DNA of 64,000 nucleotides, from contig CALMJA010000025.1 of assembly GCA_937864295.1 (NCBI GenBank), positions 1 through 64,000 of the forward strand. The letters are read 5' to 3'. A program made the translations under genes and the position numbers. Under the pieces are notes generated by a model. The model worked only from the letters and a program-made list of their open reading frames with translations. It was not told where the DNA came from and did not search any database. Of this stretch, positions 44,375 to 54,444 are shown piece by piece; within the stretch, counting starts at the first letter, position 1, and each line of letters opens with the position of its first letter. This stretch comes from an uncultured Candidatus Altimarinota bacterium (lineage in GTDB: Bacteria; Patescibacteriota; Gracilibacteria; BD1-5; UBA6164).

Positions 44375-45736
44375 ATGAATGTAGATATTATTTTACAATT
44401 ATTGCTTGCAATGTGACTTTGAGCACTTGTGTGAATGGAAAGAGGTATAAATGAAAAAACTAAATTACTTAGTAAATCATCTATTTCATTTTGAGATATT
44501 AGAACATTTGCACTTTTATCTTTACTTTGAGCTATGAGTACTTGGTTAACTATGGATTCAAGTAATATTTTCTTTATAGCTGGAACACTTTTTATAATAT
44601 GACTTTTTATAGTAGTTTATTATTCTTATAGTATTTATAAAGAAAAACAATTTGGTTTAACTACTGAACTTGCTTCAATTGTTACATTTTTTCTTTGAGT
44701 TTTTGTTATGCTAGGTTATGTTCAAATAGCAATTATTATGTCTATAGTTTTGACATTTTTACTTTCATCTAAAGGTTTTATAGAAAAAATACTTGAAAAA
44801 GTAAGTAGAGAAGAATTAAATAATACTATAAAATTTGCAGTTATATCAGTAGTTGTTTTACCACTTTTACCAAATGAAAAATTTTCTATTAGTGATATTT
44901 TGACTTATATTTGATATACAAATCCTTTAAATAACTCTATTGTAAATCTAGAATTTTTAAATTTTTATTGAATCTGGTTTTTCGTAGTTTTGATGTCAGC
45001 AATTTCTTATGCTTGATATATAATGAGTAAAGTTATAGGTGAAAAATGAAGTATTTTGGCAAGTTGAGCTATTGGTTGACTTGTTTCAAGTACAGCAGTT
45101 GCTGCATCTATGTCAGAATCAAGTAAAAAAGATTTAAAAAATACTTCTATGTATGTTGTTTCAACTCTTCTTGCTTCAACTATAATGTTTGTAAGAGTAA
45201 TAATTATAGTGTTATTTTTTAATATAAATATGCTTTCTTCGATCATTTATCCAAGTCTGTTTATGCTTTCTGGAATGGTTTTATATATGGTTTATTTCTA
45301 TTATAGTTCAAAAAATAGAGAAGCATCAAATAATTCTAATTTAAGTTTTGAAGAAAAAAAATATAAGAGTCCTTTTAGTATAGTTCCTGCTTTAAAATTT
45401 GCATCATTTGTACTTTTTATCAAATTCATAGCTTGAGTTTGAGCATTATACAAAGATGTTTGGTGAGATTATTTTTTCTATGTATTATGAATTATATCAT
45501 GATTAGCTGATGTAGATGCTATAAGTCAAACTATGGCAGTTGATGCAGTTGATTGAAAAGTATGAGCTGAACTTGCAGCTATTACTATAATAATAGCTGT
45601 TATTTCAAATAATTTAGTTAAAGGTTCTATTGCTTTAAAATTCTGAGAAAGGAAATTTTGAATTTCAGTTATGATGTGATTTGTAGTTTCTATGATTATG
45701 TGAATAATTGGGATGGTGTTTTTAAAAATAGTATAG
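44375..45736 (+). CDS. MgtC/DUF4010 family membrane protein
   Basis: 453 aa with about twelve hydrophobic helices. The N-terminal MgtC/SapB domain shows LLAMGLGALVGMERGINEKTK and GDIRTFALLSLLGAMS; the C-terminal half is DUF4010-like with ASGAIGGLVSSTAVAASMSESS and ISGLADVDAISQTMA, a pattern repeated in this family. Probably a transporter or regulator of ion balance; not experimentally assigned. Lies 18 bp after the deacylase gene. Confidence 0.85.
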
Positions 45737-45738
45737 AT

Positions 45739-45768
45739 AAAAAGTTCTAGATTTTCTAGAACTTTTTG
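45739..45768 (+). terminator. Terminator of the DUF4010 gene
   Basis: AAAAGTTCTAGA / TCTAGAACTTTT stem with 4-nt loop. Confidence 0.85.
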
Positions 45769-45798
45769 TTTATATTTTTTGAAAAAAAGAGAATAATT

Positions 45799-46091
45799 TG
45801 TCCTTTTGTGATCAAAAGAGACCATTCTGTACTTTTCACATGAAAAGTACCAAAAATGCTTAAGGATTCGAACTTTCGCAGAGAATTGATTTAAGTTTTA
45901 TCTCTCGTATCACGGCGAAATCTCACCCTTAAGAATCCCATTGATACATATCGAAAGATTTTTAATGAAATTAAGATAAGATTTGCAATATAACACTCAA
46001 TGCGAATTTTCATCTGTTTTGCGCTCATTGCGGATTTTTAAGGCTGCATAAGCCTTAAAGACTTTTGGTACCTTTTGGTCACAAAAGTACA
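45799..46091. repeat. Dispersed repeat element, long copy
   Basis: Non-coding and richer in GC than its surroundings. Its ends are inverted repeats: left CCTTTTGTGATCAAAAG with GTACCAAAAATGCTTAAGG further in; right end the complement, TTAAAGACTTTTGGTACC then TTTTGGTCACAAAAGTAC. A GTACTTTT/AAAAGTAC palindrome interrupts the left end. The core contains TATCACGGCGAAAT and CCCATTGATACATATCGAAA, both shared with the copy near 49.9 kb, and an AAGGCT/AGCCTT stem. No ORF of note. It may be a MITE-like or RNA-forming element. It fills the 447-bp gap between DUF4010 and rlmL-like. Confidence 0.65.
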
Positions 46092-46183
46092 TATAACTTT
46101 TTACAAAAGTACATATTGTTTTCTTTTGCCTTTAATTATATTTAAAATATAATCACACCATATTAATTAATAATGAAAAATAA

Positions 46184-47290
46184 ATGAAATTTGTATTATC
46201 AACAATAGCTTGAGTAGAAAGTATTGCAAAAAAAGAAATAGAAAAACAAGGTTGAGTTATAGAAGAAACTATAGATAGACTTATAACTTTTTCATGACCA
46301 GTTGAACTTATTCCTAGAATAAATTTATGGTCTAGAGTATGAAATAAGATGTATATTTTACTAGCAGAAAAGGAAAATGTAGTTACATTTGATGAACTTT
46401 TTGATTTAGTTTCAACTATTTCTTGGAAGAGTTATTTTAAAAAAGATTTTCCTATTATGGTAAAATCAAACTCTACTAGAAGTGAGCTTTTTGCTGAAAG
46501 AACTATTCAAAGTTTGACTAAAAAAGCAATTGTAAAATCAAGAGTTTGAAATGAGGCAATAGTTGATGAAGATACTTCTTTAGAGAAAATGGAAATTTTA
46601 GTTTTAGTTATTGATAATAAAGCTAGAATTTTATTAAATACTTCTTGAAATGCTTTGCATATGAGAGGTTATAGAAGTAAAGCTTGAGAAGCTCCTATAA
46701 AAGAATCTCTTGCTGCAGCTCTTGTTTTGTTATCTGGTTGGAAATTTAGAGAACCATTTTATGATGTTTTCTGTGGTTCTTGAACTATTGCAATTGAGGC
46801 TCTTATGCTTGCGAAAAATATAGCACCAGGACTAAAAAGAAAATTTGCTTTTGAAAGATTATGATTAGTAAATCCTGAAATAACAGAAAATGAAAGAGTT
46901 TTAGCTAGTAAAAAACAATTTGCTTGAGAATATATAATTAGAGCAAGTGATATAGATCCTGAGATGATAGAATTAGCAAAAGAAAATGCTAGAATTGCAT
47001 GATTAGGTGGAGAAATAAATTTTGAAGTAAAAGATTTTAAAGAATACTTAGATAAACCTATTTCTTGAACTCTTGTTTCAAATCCTCCTTACGGAGAAAG
47101 ATTAAAAGATGAAAATTTAAAATCTATGTACAATTCAATAGATAAATTATTTAGACTTAATCCAGAATTAAATTGATGAATTATTTCAAGTTTTATGGAA
47201 TTTGATGATTTAATTAAAAAAGAAACATACAAAAAAAGAAAACTTTATAATGGTGGGGAAATGTGTTATTTTTGGAAGAAAAATATATAA
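46184..47290 (+). CDS. RlmL-like THUMP-domain rRNA methyltransferase
   Basis: 368 aa. N-terminal ferredoxin-like/THUMP region (about 1-150) then a Rossmann methyltransferase: [18 protein letters not shown] (motif I), [25 protein letters not shown] and the N-methylase motif [10 protein letters not shown] at about 300-309. RHMRGYR-like [25 protein letters not shown] precedes motif I, as in RlmL/YcbY. It makes m2G in 23S rRNA in relatives. The second RlmK half of E. coli RlmKL is absent. Confidence 0.9.
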
Positions 47291-47305
47291 TTTTATTTTT
47301 AAAAA

Positions 47306-47638
47306 ATGGCTGAAATTTGAAGACTTTTTCCGAAAGATTTTGATAGTAAACTAAAAACTTGAGAATATATTTTGATAGATTTTAGAACTATAGAAGAAAA
47401 AGAATATTATGGATATATTGAGTGAACACATTTTTTATACGATGTTTATAGACCTGAAATAGTTTCACAAATTGCTTCACTTGATAAAAGTAAAAAGTAT
47501 TTAATTTATTGTTTTCATTGAAACAGAACTCAAAGTGTTTTAGCTTATATGAGTGAAAATAATTTTGATCATGTTTATGATTTAGTTTGATGAATTGAAT
47601 ATTGGGAAAATTATGGATACAAATTAAAAAAAGACTAG
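47306..47638 (+). CDS. Rhodanese-like domain protein
   Basis: 110-aa single rhodanese domain. The active-site loop is YCFHGNRTQSVLAYM with the catalytic Cys69. YILIDFRTIEEKEYYGYIEGTHFLYDVY is the usual N-terminal CH2 motif. Probably handles persulfide sulfur, but no sulfurtransferase partner is adjacent. Starts 15 bp after the rlmL-like gene. Confidence 0.85.
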
Positions 47639-47658
47639 AATTTCTAGTCTTTTTTTTG
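47626..47658. terminator. Terminator shared by convergent genes
   Basis: AAAAAGACTAGAA / TTCTAGTCTTTTT palindrome covering the stops of the rhodanese gene and the opposite gene. Confidence 0.85.
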
Positions 47659-48390
47659 TAATTTACTTAGATATAAATCTACTATATCTTTTGTTAATTT
47701 TATATTTTCTAAATTATTTTCATTTGTTATTTCATCAATTTTTTCTTGTAAAAATGGAGTAACAGGTCTTCATTTCAATCATAATTCAGATATAGAATCT
47801 AAATCAATTCATCTAAAAACTTCAAATAAATATTTTACTTTTTCTATTTTATAACCTTTTGTTTTAAATTCTTTAATATCAAATTTTTTTGTACTTTGTT
47901 TGCTATTTTTTATAAACCACATTAATAATTTTTTTTGATTTTCTTCTGCAACTTTTTTCATTTTCTCTATACCATTTATTGGTTCTTGAGTTGTTGCTTT
48001 TAGTGTAGATTGTCTAGTTGTTTCATCTCTTAATTCCCAGTTTAATGCTTTTCTTATTGCTCTTGTAAATGCAGCAAATGAAGTGTAATTAAATCAATGA
48101 TTATTATGATTTTCCCAAATACTTTGCATAGAAATTTTTTTTCAATAATAGATGAATGCTAAATATTTTACAGGGTCTACTTTTTCTTTATATTCACTTT
48201 CTAACCATGTTTGAAAAGATTGTAATTTTTCGTACATAACTTTTGTTCATTTACTAGCAGAAAAGTTTTCTAGAGATAATTCTATACTTGTTATATCCAA
48301 ATATGCTCAAGCTCCTATGTTTAATCTTAAAGGGTTAAAGTCACTTGGATAAGCTTCTTTTTTAAAATTTTCTTCTTCTCCTAATTTCAT
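47644..48390 (-). CDS. Hypothetical protein (248 aa), possible DNA-binding segment
   Basis: Not recognised. Basic, no signal peptide or membrane helix. Residues about 88-140 (YYGKKISMQSIWENHNNHGFNYTSFAAFTRAIRKALNWELRD) look like a helix-turn-helix or an endonuclease-associated motif in which a nucleic-acid role would make sense. Contains TRQSTLKATTQEP and a lysine-rich C-terminal third. Convergent with the rhodanese gene. Confidence 0.6.
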
Positions 48391-48541
48391 ATAATTAATT
48401 ATTGTTAAGTTTTACTTATATTATCATATGTTGAGATAAATGTAAATTATTTTAATTTTTATATTAAAACATATATGAAATATTTGTAAAGTATATAAAA
48501 ATATGATATATTTATTAAAATATAATTAAATTTAGATAAAT
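48391..48541. promoter_or_regulatory. Divergent AT-rich intergenic region
   Basis: 151 bp, nearly all A and T, between divergent genes; presumably holds both promoters, none with a convincing -35. Confidence 0.3.
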
Positions 48542-49144
48542 ATGTTTGAATATGCAAATATAACTTGGGAATTTGTATGAATGATTGCACTTGTTTTTAA
48601 TATAATTTCATACTTAGAAAAAAATGACAAGATGATGTTTATCATGCTTGCTATATGTTCGTTTTTTTATTGAATTCATTTTTTATGATTATGACTTTTA
48701 ACAGCATCAGTTATAAATTTTTTTGATGTATTTAAAAATTTAGCTGTTATAAAACACAAGAAAAACATTAAACTTTTTTCTATATTTGCTATTGTTTATG
48801 TTATTATTTGATTTGAAACAGGAAATTGAGAAATTCTTTCATATTTATTAACATTGTGATCTATTTTATCACTTTTTGCAGCATTTTATTTCAGATGAAT
48901 TTCTCTTAGAATAGTTTATTTAATAGTTACATTTATATACTTTTTTTATAGTTTTGCTTGAAATTCTATATCTTGAACTCTCACATCATTAGTTTTTATA
49001 ATTACTCTTTCTTCATCTATATATGTACTTTATAGAAGAAGATGATTTTGGTGAAAAGTTAGGTATTGTAAATATCTATTACATAGAAAATGGATAAGAT
49101 TGTTTGCTTCTAGACATAGAAGACTTAAATTTTTAAGATATTAA
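48542..49144 (+). CDS. YgjV-like inner-membrane protein
   Basis: 200 aa, six hydrophobic segments. The opening MFEYANITWEFVGMIALVFNIISYLEKNDKMMFIMLAICSFFYGIHFLGLGLLTASVINFFDVFKNL follows the Imp-YgjV family (gGlh-l-lG-tAa--N). Ends with a very basic tail (RRRGFWGKVRYCKYLLHRKWIRLFASRHRRLKFLRY), presumably cytoplasmic. Function of the family is unknown. Confidence 0.7.
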
Positions 49145-49145
49145 T

Positions 49146-49781
49146 ATGAAAAATACTTGATTTATGTATGATGTATCAATTAATTGAGATTCTGAAGTTT
49201 TAAAAACTCCAAGAGCACCTTGAAATACATCAATTGAAAATGAAAGATTATCTGTTGTATTACATAATTCTTATCTTTGAGATTATGTCCCAGATACAAA
49301 AATTATATCTTCAGATACACATTGATTTTTAACTCATCAAGAATTAGTTAATTGATGAAATCATATAGATTTAGCTATTGAATCTACAAAACAAGATGTT
49401 ATTGATTTACTTGAAAAATGAGTAAGGATGCAAAATGAACAAAAAATTCTTTTTGATATTTTTTGAATGCAATGAATGATAAATCTTTTCAATTATTATT
49501 TTAAATGAACAAATATTAAAAAATTTTCAGATTTATTGTTACCTGCAAATGCAAAATATTTACAATTAATGCACAATTTACCAACAGAGGCACTTGTTCA
49601 GATGAATAGTGATATAAAATCAAAACCTTTTGTTGCATATAATATACTTAGAGATGATAAATGAATACTTCGTTTTATAGATACAGATTATAGACCACTT
49701 GATATTTTTCATCCTTTGAATTTAGTAGGGAATTGGATTACTCAAAAGGCTTTAGCTGATATAAAGATAATAGGAAAATAA
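49146..49781 (+). CDS. Hypothetical soluble protein (211 aa)
   Basis: Not recognised. It begins one base after the stop of the YgjV-like gene, so translation is probably coupled. Residues 1-25 read MKNTGFMYDVSINGDSEVLK; there is a middle region rich in Gln, Asn and Met (GMQGMINLFNYYFKG), and the end FIDTDYRPLDIFHPLNLVGNWITQKALADIKIIGK. No membrane helix. Confidence 0.65.
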
Positions 49782-49816
49782 AAAAACTTAGAATTTTTAA
49801 ATTCTAAGTTTTTTTA
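49781..49816 (+). terminator. Terminator after the 211-aa gene
   Basis: AAAAAACTTAGAATTT / AAATTCTAAGTTTTTT stem with 3-nt loop. Confidence 0.85.
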
Positions 49817-49821
49817 TTATT

Positions 49822-49951
49822 TGTACTTTTGTGACCAAAAGGTACCAAAAGTCTTTAAGAGGAATAATTTTCGCATACAATCTACCAAGTTTTATCTTTC
49901 GTTTCACGGCGAAATATTCCCCTTAAAAATCCCATTGATACATATCGAAAA
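49822..49951. repeat. Dispersed repeat element, short copy
   Basis: Shares with the 45.8-kb element the left end TACTTTTGTGACCAAAAGG, GTACCAAAAGTCTTTAAG, then the core TTTCACGGCGAAAT and CCCATTGATACATATCGAAA. The left end is the exact inverse complement of the long copy's right end, showing they are terminal inverted repeats. The right half is missing; the PD-(D/E)XK gene ends directly at its border. Confidence 0.65.
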
Positions 49952-49954
49952 TTC

Positions 49955-50632
49955 TTAACTTTTAATTTCAATAAATATTATTTTATCTCTTTTATTTTCT
50001 ATTGTATTTTCTAATATTTCTTTTTTCTTTTCATAATAAATATCCATATTTTTTTCTTTATCATAATCTATAATATTTATATTGAATAAAACTATAAATA
50101 AAAAATCCCGTTTAGGCAAATAACTATTTATTTTATCAGGAATAGTTTTTAATGCTTGCATATTCGTTGGTCATTTTATTTCAATTGCAATATTATCAAT
50201 TATTATATCTGGTCTAGAGTAATCAATTGATTTTTCTATATCTAGATTTGGATAATTATTTTTTAAATATCAAGCTAATTCTATTTGATAAGGTTCTTCA
50301 TGATTATAACTTCTTAATGGTTTAAATCCTCTAATTTTTTCTTCTATTTCTAATATCAATTGAGGGAATTTTTCTTTTTGTTCTTCTATTATAATTTTCT
50401 TTTTTTTCTTTTTATAAATTATTATTAAAACAATAGATATAATTAATATTGGTATAAAAATTTTTGTTAGTAATAATATATTATCTATATTTGGTTTAAT
50501 ATAGTTGTTATATATTCAATAAAATCATAATAAAAATATCATTATAACTATTGCAATTAATTTTGTTTCAGCATCATCTTGTTTTTTGCTTTTATAATTA
50601 TTTCTTTTTTTGTAATATTTTTTATAAGCCAT
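49955..50632 (-). CDS. Membrane-anchored PD-(D/E)XK nuclease-like protein
   Basis: 225 aa. Two hydrophobic helices near the N-terminus (about 27-45 and 58-78), a lysine-rich linker, then a restriction-endonuclease-like core: YQIELAGYLKNNYPNLDIEKSIDYSRPDIIIDNIAIEIKGP. D142 and E151-x-K153 fit the PD-(D/E)XK catalytic set, with an upstream Glu in helix 1. The membrane tether suggests action on incoming DNA or an anchored housekeeping role; that is inference. Confidence 0.72.
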
Positions 50633-50633
50633 A

Positions 50634-50674
50634 AAAAAATGTTATTATTAAATTTAATTAATAATAACATTTTT
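50634..50674 (-). terminator. dnaK terminator
   Basis: AAAAATGTTATTATTAA / TTAATAATAACATTTTT stem with A and T runs. Confidence 0.75.
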
Positions 50675-50691
50675 ATTTATTTTTTGCAAAA

Positions 50692-52575
50692 TTACACTCT
50701 CGTAGTATTTCCATCAGTTTCCACTTCTCAATCAACTACTCAATCATCATTTTTAGGTGCTTCTTGTGCTCCTGGTTGAGAGTATAATTTTTGTCCTACT
50801 TTCATCATTTCATCACTTAATTCTTTGCTTGTAGATTCTAATTCATCTTTACTAGCATCAGATTTAGCTAACACTTCTTTTACTTTTGATACTTTTTCTT
50901 CTACAGATTTTTTGTCAGCATCATCTATTTTATCAGCATTATCTCTAATCATTTTTTCAGCTTGTGCAACTGCACTATCAGCATGATTTCTAGCATCTAC
51001 ACCTTCTTTTTTCTTTTTATCTTCTTCTTTTTTTGCTTCAGCTTCTTTTACAAGTCTATCAACTTCAGCATTATCCATACCAGTTGAACCTTGTATAGTT
51101 ATGTGTTGTTCTTTTCCTGTACCTTTATCTTTAGCTTTTACTTTAAGTATTCAGTTTGCATCTATATCAAAACTTACTTCAATTTGAGGAACTCATCTTG
51201 GAGCTGGTGCAATACCATCAAGCATAAATTTACCCAGTGGTTTATTATCTGCAGCCATTTCTCTTTCTCATTGTAATATATGAATTTCAACACTTGGTTG
51301 ATTATCTACAGCAGTTGAAAATGTTTCAGTTTTGTTAGCTGGAATTGTAGTATTTCTAGTAATCATAGCTGTTCTAACTCAACCCATAGTTTCTATACCA
51401 ATAGTAAGAGGGATAACATCTAATAATAATACATCAGTTACATCTCAACCAATAATTCCGGCTTGAATAGCAGCTCAAAGAGCAACAGCTTCATCTGGAT
51501 TTATTCAAGCATTTGGTTTTTTTCCAAAAAATGCTTCTACTTTTGATACTACAAGTGGAACTCTAGTTGATCCTCAAACAAGTAAAACTTGGTCTAAATC
51601 ACTAGCTTTTAATTTTGCATCTTCTAATACTTTTTTACAAGGAGTTAAAGATTTTTCAACTAAATCAGCAATTAATTCTTCAAATTTTGTTCTAGTAATT
51701 GTCATCATTAAGTTTTTTGGACCACTAGAATCAACAGTTATATATGGTAGGTTTATATCATAACTAGTTGTACTAGATAATTCTTTTTTAGCTTTTTCCG
51801 CTTCATCTCTTACTCTTTGAAGAGCCATTGGGTCATTTCTTAAATCAATTGCTTGTTCTTTTCTAAATTCATCAATTATGAAGTCAGTTATTTTTTTATC
51901 AAAATCATCTCAACCTAGGTGAGTATCTCAGTTTGTTGCTAATACTTCAAAAGTACCTTCTTCAGATAATTCAAGAATTGATATATCAAAAGTACCTCCT
52001 CATAAATCATAAACTGCAATTTTTTCATTTTTACCTTTTCAAGCACCATAAGATAGAGCAGCAGCAGTAGGTTCATTTACAATTCTTTTTACTTCAAGTC
52101 CAGCAATTTTTCAAGCATTTATTGTAGCTTGTCTTTGATCATCATTAAAATATGCAGGAACAGTAATAACTGCTTCAGTTACAGTTTGTCCTAAAAATTT
52201 TTCAGCATCTTCTTTTATTTTCATCAAAACATGAGCACCAATTTCTTCAGGTCTTACTTCTTTACCATCAAATTTAATCAAAGCTTCACCATTTTTACCT
52301 TTAACTACTTCAAAAGGTACATTTTTAATTTCATCAAGTACTTCATCATATTTTCTACCAATAAATCTTTTAGCAGAAAAAATAGTTCCAGCATGATTTG
52401 TGATAGCTTGTCTTTTAGCTGGAGTACCAACTATAATATTTCCATCTTTATGAGCAACTATACTAGGAGTTGTTCTATTTCATTCTGCATTTGGTATAAC
52501 TTTTGCTTCTCAACCTTCCATAAAAGCAACACAAGAGTTAGTAGTTCATAAATCTATTCAAATAATTTTTCCCAT
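50692..52575 (-). CDS. dnaK: Chaperone DnaK (Hsp70)
   Basis: 627 aa. ATPase domain starts [40 protein letters not shown]; substrate domain and C-terminal lid ([18 protein letters not shown]) follow; the end [19 protein letters not shown] keeps an EEVD-like acidic pattern. Many glycines, including those of GIDLGTT, are TGA. dnaJ and grpE are not adjacent. Controlled by a CIRCE-like operator. Confidence 0.97.
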
Positions 52576-52631
52576 ATTCAAAAAATTAAGTTTTAAAGTA
52601 TTTTAGTGTCATTTTTATATGACTTGCATAT

Positions 52632-52659
52632 ATATTATCAAATTATTTTTTAATGTCAA
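52632..52659 (-). promoter_or_regulatory. dnaK promoter
   Basis: TTGACA, 16-bp spacer, TAATAT on the minus strand. Confidence 0.6.
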
Positions 52660-52665
52660 AACTTT

Positions 52666-52692
52666 TTAGCACTTTTTTACATTATGTGCTAA
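52666..52692. promoter_or_regulatory. CIRCE-like HrcA operator
   Basis: TTAGCACTT-N9-ATGTGCTAA: the same arm length and 9-bp spacer as CIRCE (TTAGCACTC-N9-GAGTGCTAA), with the outer seven bases of each arm matching. It sits between the dnaK promoter and the promoter of the divergent 41-aa gene, so a HrcA-type repressor could act on both. hrcA is not in the window. Confidence 0.75.
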
Positions 52693-52703
52693 CTATCTAA
52701 TTT

Positions 52704-52732
52704 TTGTGTTTTAAAATATACTATGATATAAT
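52704..52732 (+). promoter_or_regulatory. Promoter of the 41-aa gene
   Basis: TTGTGT, 17-bp spacer, TATAAT, 30 bp before the ATG. Confidence 0.55.
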
Positions 52733-52761
52733 TTATTTAACTTAATATTTTATATGAAATT

Positions 52762-52887
52762 ATGGATGAATTAAATATAGAAAATGAATGAACTTCACTT
52801 CAAGATATACAATTTTCAAATGAATTTGATAAATATGTTTATTATTTAGAACAAAAAAGAAAACAAATTGACGATTTGATAAATTAA
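52762..52887 (+). CDS. 41-aa protein divergent from dnaK
   Basis: MDELNIENEGTSLQDIQFSN and then EFDKYVYYLEQKRKQIDDLIN: an acidic start and a charged helix. One TGA glycine shows use of the local code. It has a good promoter, a terminator and a CIRCE-like operator in its upstream region, so it is likely a real small heat-responsive gene. Function unknown. Confidence 0.6.
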
Positions 52888-53237
52888 AAAGCACGCCTAG
52901 GCGTGCTTTTTTGTTTCTGATAGAAATAGACTCAGGCGGGAAAAAGGCTTAGTTGTGTACCAGCCAATTCCTCAAGAGCTATTTCTTCTCTTCTCCTTTT
53001 TTCTGCTTCTTTTCTTGCTTTCATCATCGCAATTTTTTCTTGCAAAACAGCAATGATTTGTTTTTTCCTTTCTTGTTGTTCAATCGTCAAATTTGACGAT
53101 TTACAAAGTTCAGAATACTCTGTGTAAAGACATGAAGCCTCATGATCTTCTTTACACAAAGTATCGATGTTGCCACCTGGTAAGGGAAGTGAAAAACCCC
53201 AACCAAAGATTGCAAGTCGTGCCTGTTTCCCGGACAT
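52884..53237 (-). CDS. Foreign-looking ORF ending in TGA (101 aa, or 117 aa with TGA as Gly)
   Basis: MSGKQARLAIFGWGFSLPLP start, then a cysteine-containing segment (DTLCKEDHEASCLYTEYSELCK) and a basic coiled coil (EKIAMMKARKEAEKRRREEIALEE), ending QLSLFPA. There the frame meets TGA at 52932. All six glycines before it are GGN. With TGA as Gly it continues for 16 residues (GVYFYQKQKSTPRRAF) to TAA inside a terminator hairpin. Codons (CCC, GCG, GGC, CGA) and GC differ from neighbours. It has a TTGACT/TATAAA promoter, a G-rich stretch before the ATG, and its own terminator. No family recognised. Confidence 0.6.
52886..52913. terminator. Strong GC-rich terminator
   Basis: AAAAAGCACGCC-TA-GGCGTGCTTTTT: nearly perfect and usable on both strands, serving the 41-aa gene and the opposite foreign-looking ORF. 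Confidence 0.9.
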
Positions 53238-53272
53238 TTTGTACCCCCAAAGGTTAGAAAAAAAGTACTTAT

Positions 53273-53300
53273 TTTATATATCAAAAAAATAAAAAGTCAA
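53273..53300 (-). promoter_or_regulatory. Promoter of the foreign-looking ORF
   Basis: TTGACT, 16-bp spacer, TATAAA on the minus strand. It follows the local promoter pattern. Confidence 0.55.
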
Positions 53301-53376
53301 TGTTAATTTTTATTAATATTTATTATTTTTATATTTTGAGTACAATAATAAAAGTATAATAATTATTATTGTAAAA

Positions 53377-53829
53377 ATGATTAAAATAATTAGTTTCGTT
53401 GATAGTTTTAAACATTATGAAGAACCTATAAAAGAGTTTCAAAAGAGATTATGAAATTTTGTAGATTTTGTTAAAATAAAACCTAGTAAAAGGTCAGAAA
53501 TAAATGAAATAATAAGCGAAGAAACTATAGAACTAAAAAAATATTTAGAAAAAACAAAAGGGTATAAAGTACTTCTTTATATAGATAGTAAAACAATGGA
53601 TACTATTGAATTTTCTAAATTTATAGAAGAAAAACAAATGAAATATAGTGATATAGTCTTTATTATATGATGAGCATATTGAGTTGATTATGAAACAATA
53701 AAAGAACAAATTGATTTTAAAATATCACTTTCACCTATGACATTTCCTCATGCACAAGCTATAATGATGCTTTTTGAACAAATATATAGAGCGAAATGCA
53801 TAAAATCTGGAGTGAAATATCATCATTAA
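53377..53829 (+). CDS. rlmH: 23S rRNA (pseudouridine1915-N3)-methyltransferase
   Basis: 150-aa SPOUT methyltransferase. MIKIISFVDS, KVLLYIDSKTMDTIEFSKFIE, then the knot region IVFIIGGAYGVDYETI and SLSPMTFPHAQAIMMLFEQIYRA...GVKYHH, which match RlmH (F-IGGA-G and LS-MT-PH-----EQ-YRA-----YH). Glycines of IIGGAYG are TGA. Length slightly below 155-159 of most RlmH. Confidence 0.93.
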
Positions 53830-53890
53830 AATATATAATCAAAAAAATTATTAAATTGTCACTTTTTTTTATTTTCTCGTTATATTGCAT

Positions 53891-54442
53891 ATGGAAGATC
53901 TAAAAATTATGCAAAAATGTTTAGATTGAGATCTAAATTATTTTTGAAATATATATGATAAATATATAGATAAAATACACAATTTTGTTTATATAAAAAC
54001 AACAAATAAGGAGGTTACTGAAGATATTGTCAGTGATGTTTTTCTAAGCGCTTTAAAAAATATTAATTCTTTTAAAATAGAGGATTGATCAAGTGTGCAA
54101 GCTTGGCTTTATAAAATTGCATATAATAAAGTAATAGATTTTTATAGAACAAATAAAGAACCTGAAGATGTTTGAGATTGTTTAGAAATGTCTTGTAATA
54201 GTGATTTTTCTCAAGATATTGATAATAAAGATAAATTGAAAGAGGTTTTTAAATATTTAGAGACAATTAAAAAAGAACATAGAGATATACTTGTTTATAG
54301 GATTTGGGATGATCTATCTTATAAAGAAATATCTGATATTACATGACTTAGTGTTGATAATTGTAAAAAGATAGTTTCTAGAACTCTAAAAACTATAAGT
54401 GCAAATTTTGTTTTACTTATTATGATTTTACTAATTTTATAA
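53891..54442 (+). CDS. ECF-type sigma factor with hydrophobic tail
   Basis: 183 aa. Region 2: NIYDKYIDKIHNFVYIKTTNKEVTEDIVSDVFLSALKNINSF with VQAWLYKIAYNKVIDFYR; region 4: LKEVFKYLETIKKEHRDILVYRIWDDLSYKEISDITGLSVDNCKKIVSRTLKTI. The last 14 residues (ANFVLLIMILLIL) are hydrophobic, so it may sit at the membrane. It is followed 2 bp later by a membrane protein, probably its anti-sigma factor. Region 4 ends in the usual HTH. Confidence 0.88.
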
Positions 54443-54444
54443 AA

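Noticed and set aside
45799-46091. CRISPR array or tRNA in the 45.8-kb repeat
   Set aside because: No regular spacing of direct repeats and no cloverleaf; the pattern is inverted ends with a unique core.
53087-53284. Alternative frame over the 52.9-kb ORF
   Set aside because: It overlaps the better-supported frame with promoter, start and terminator.
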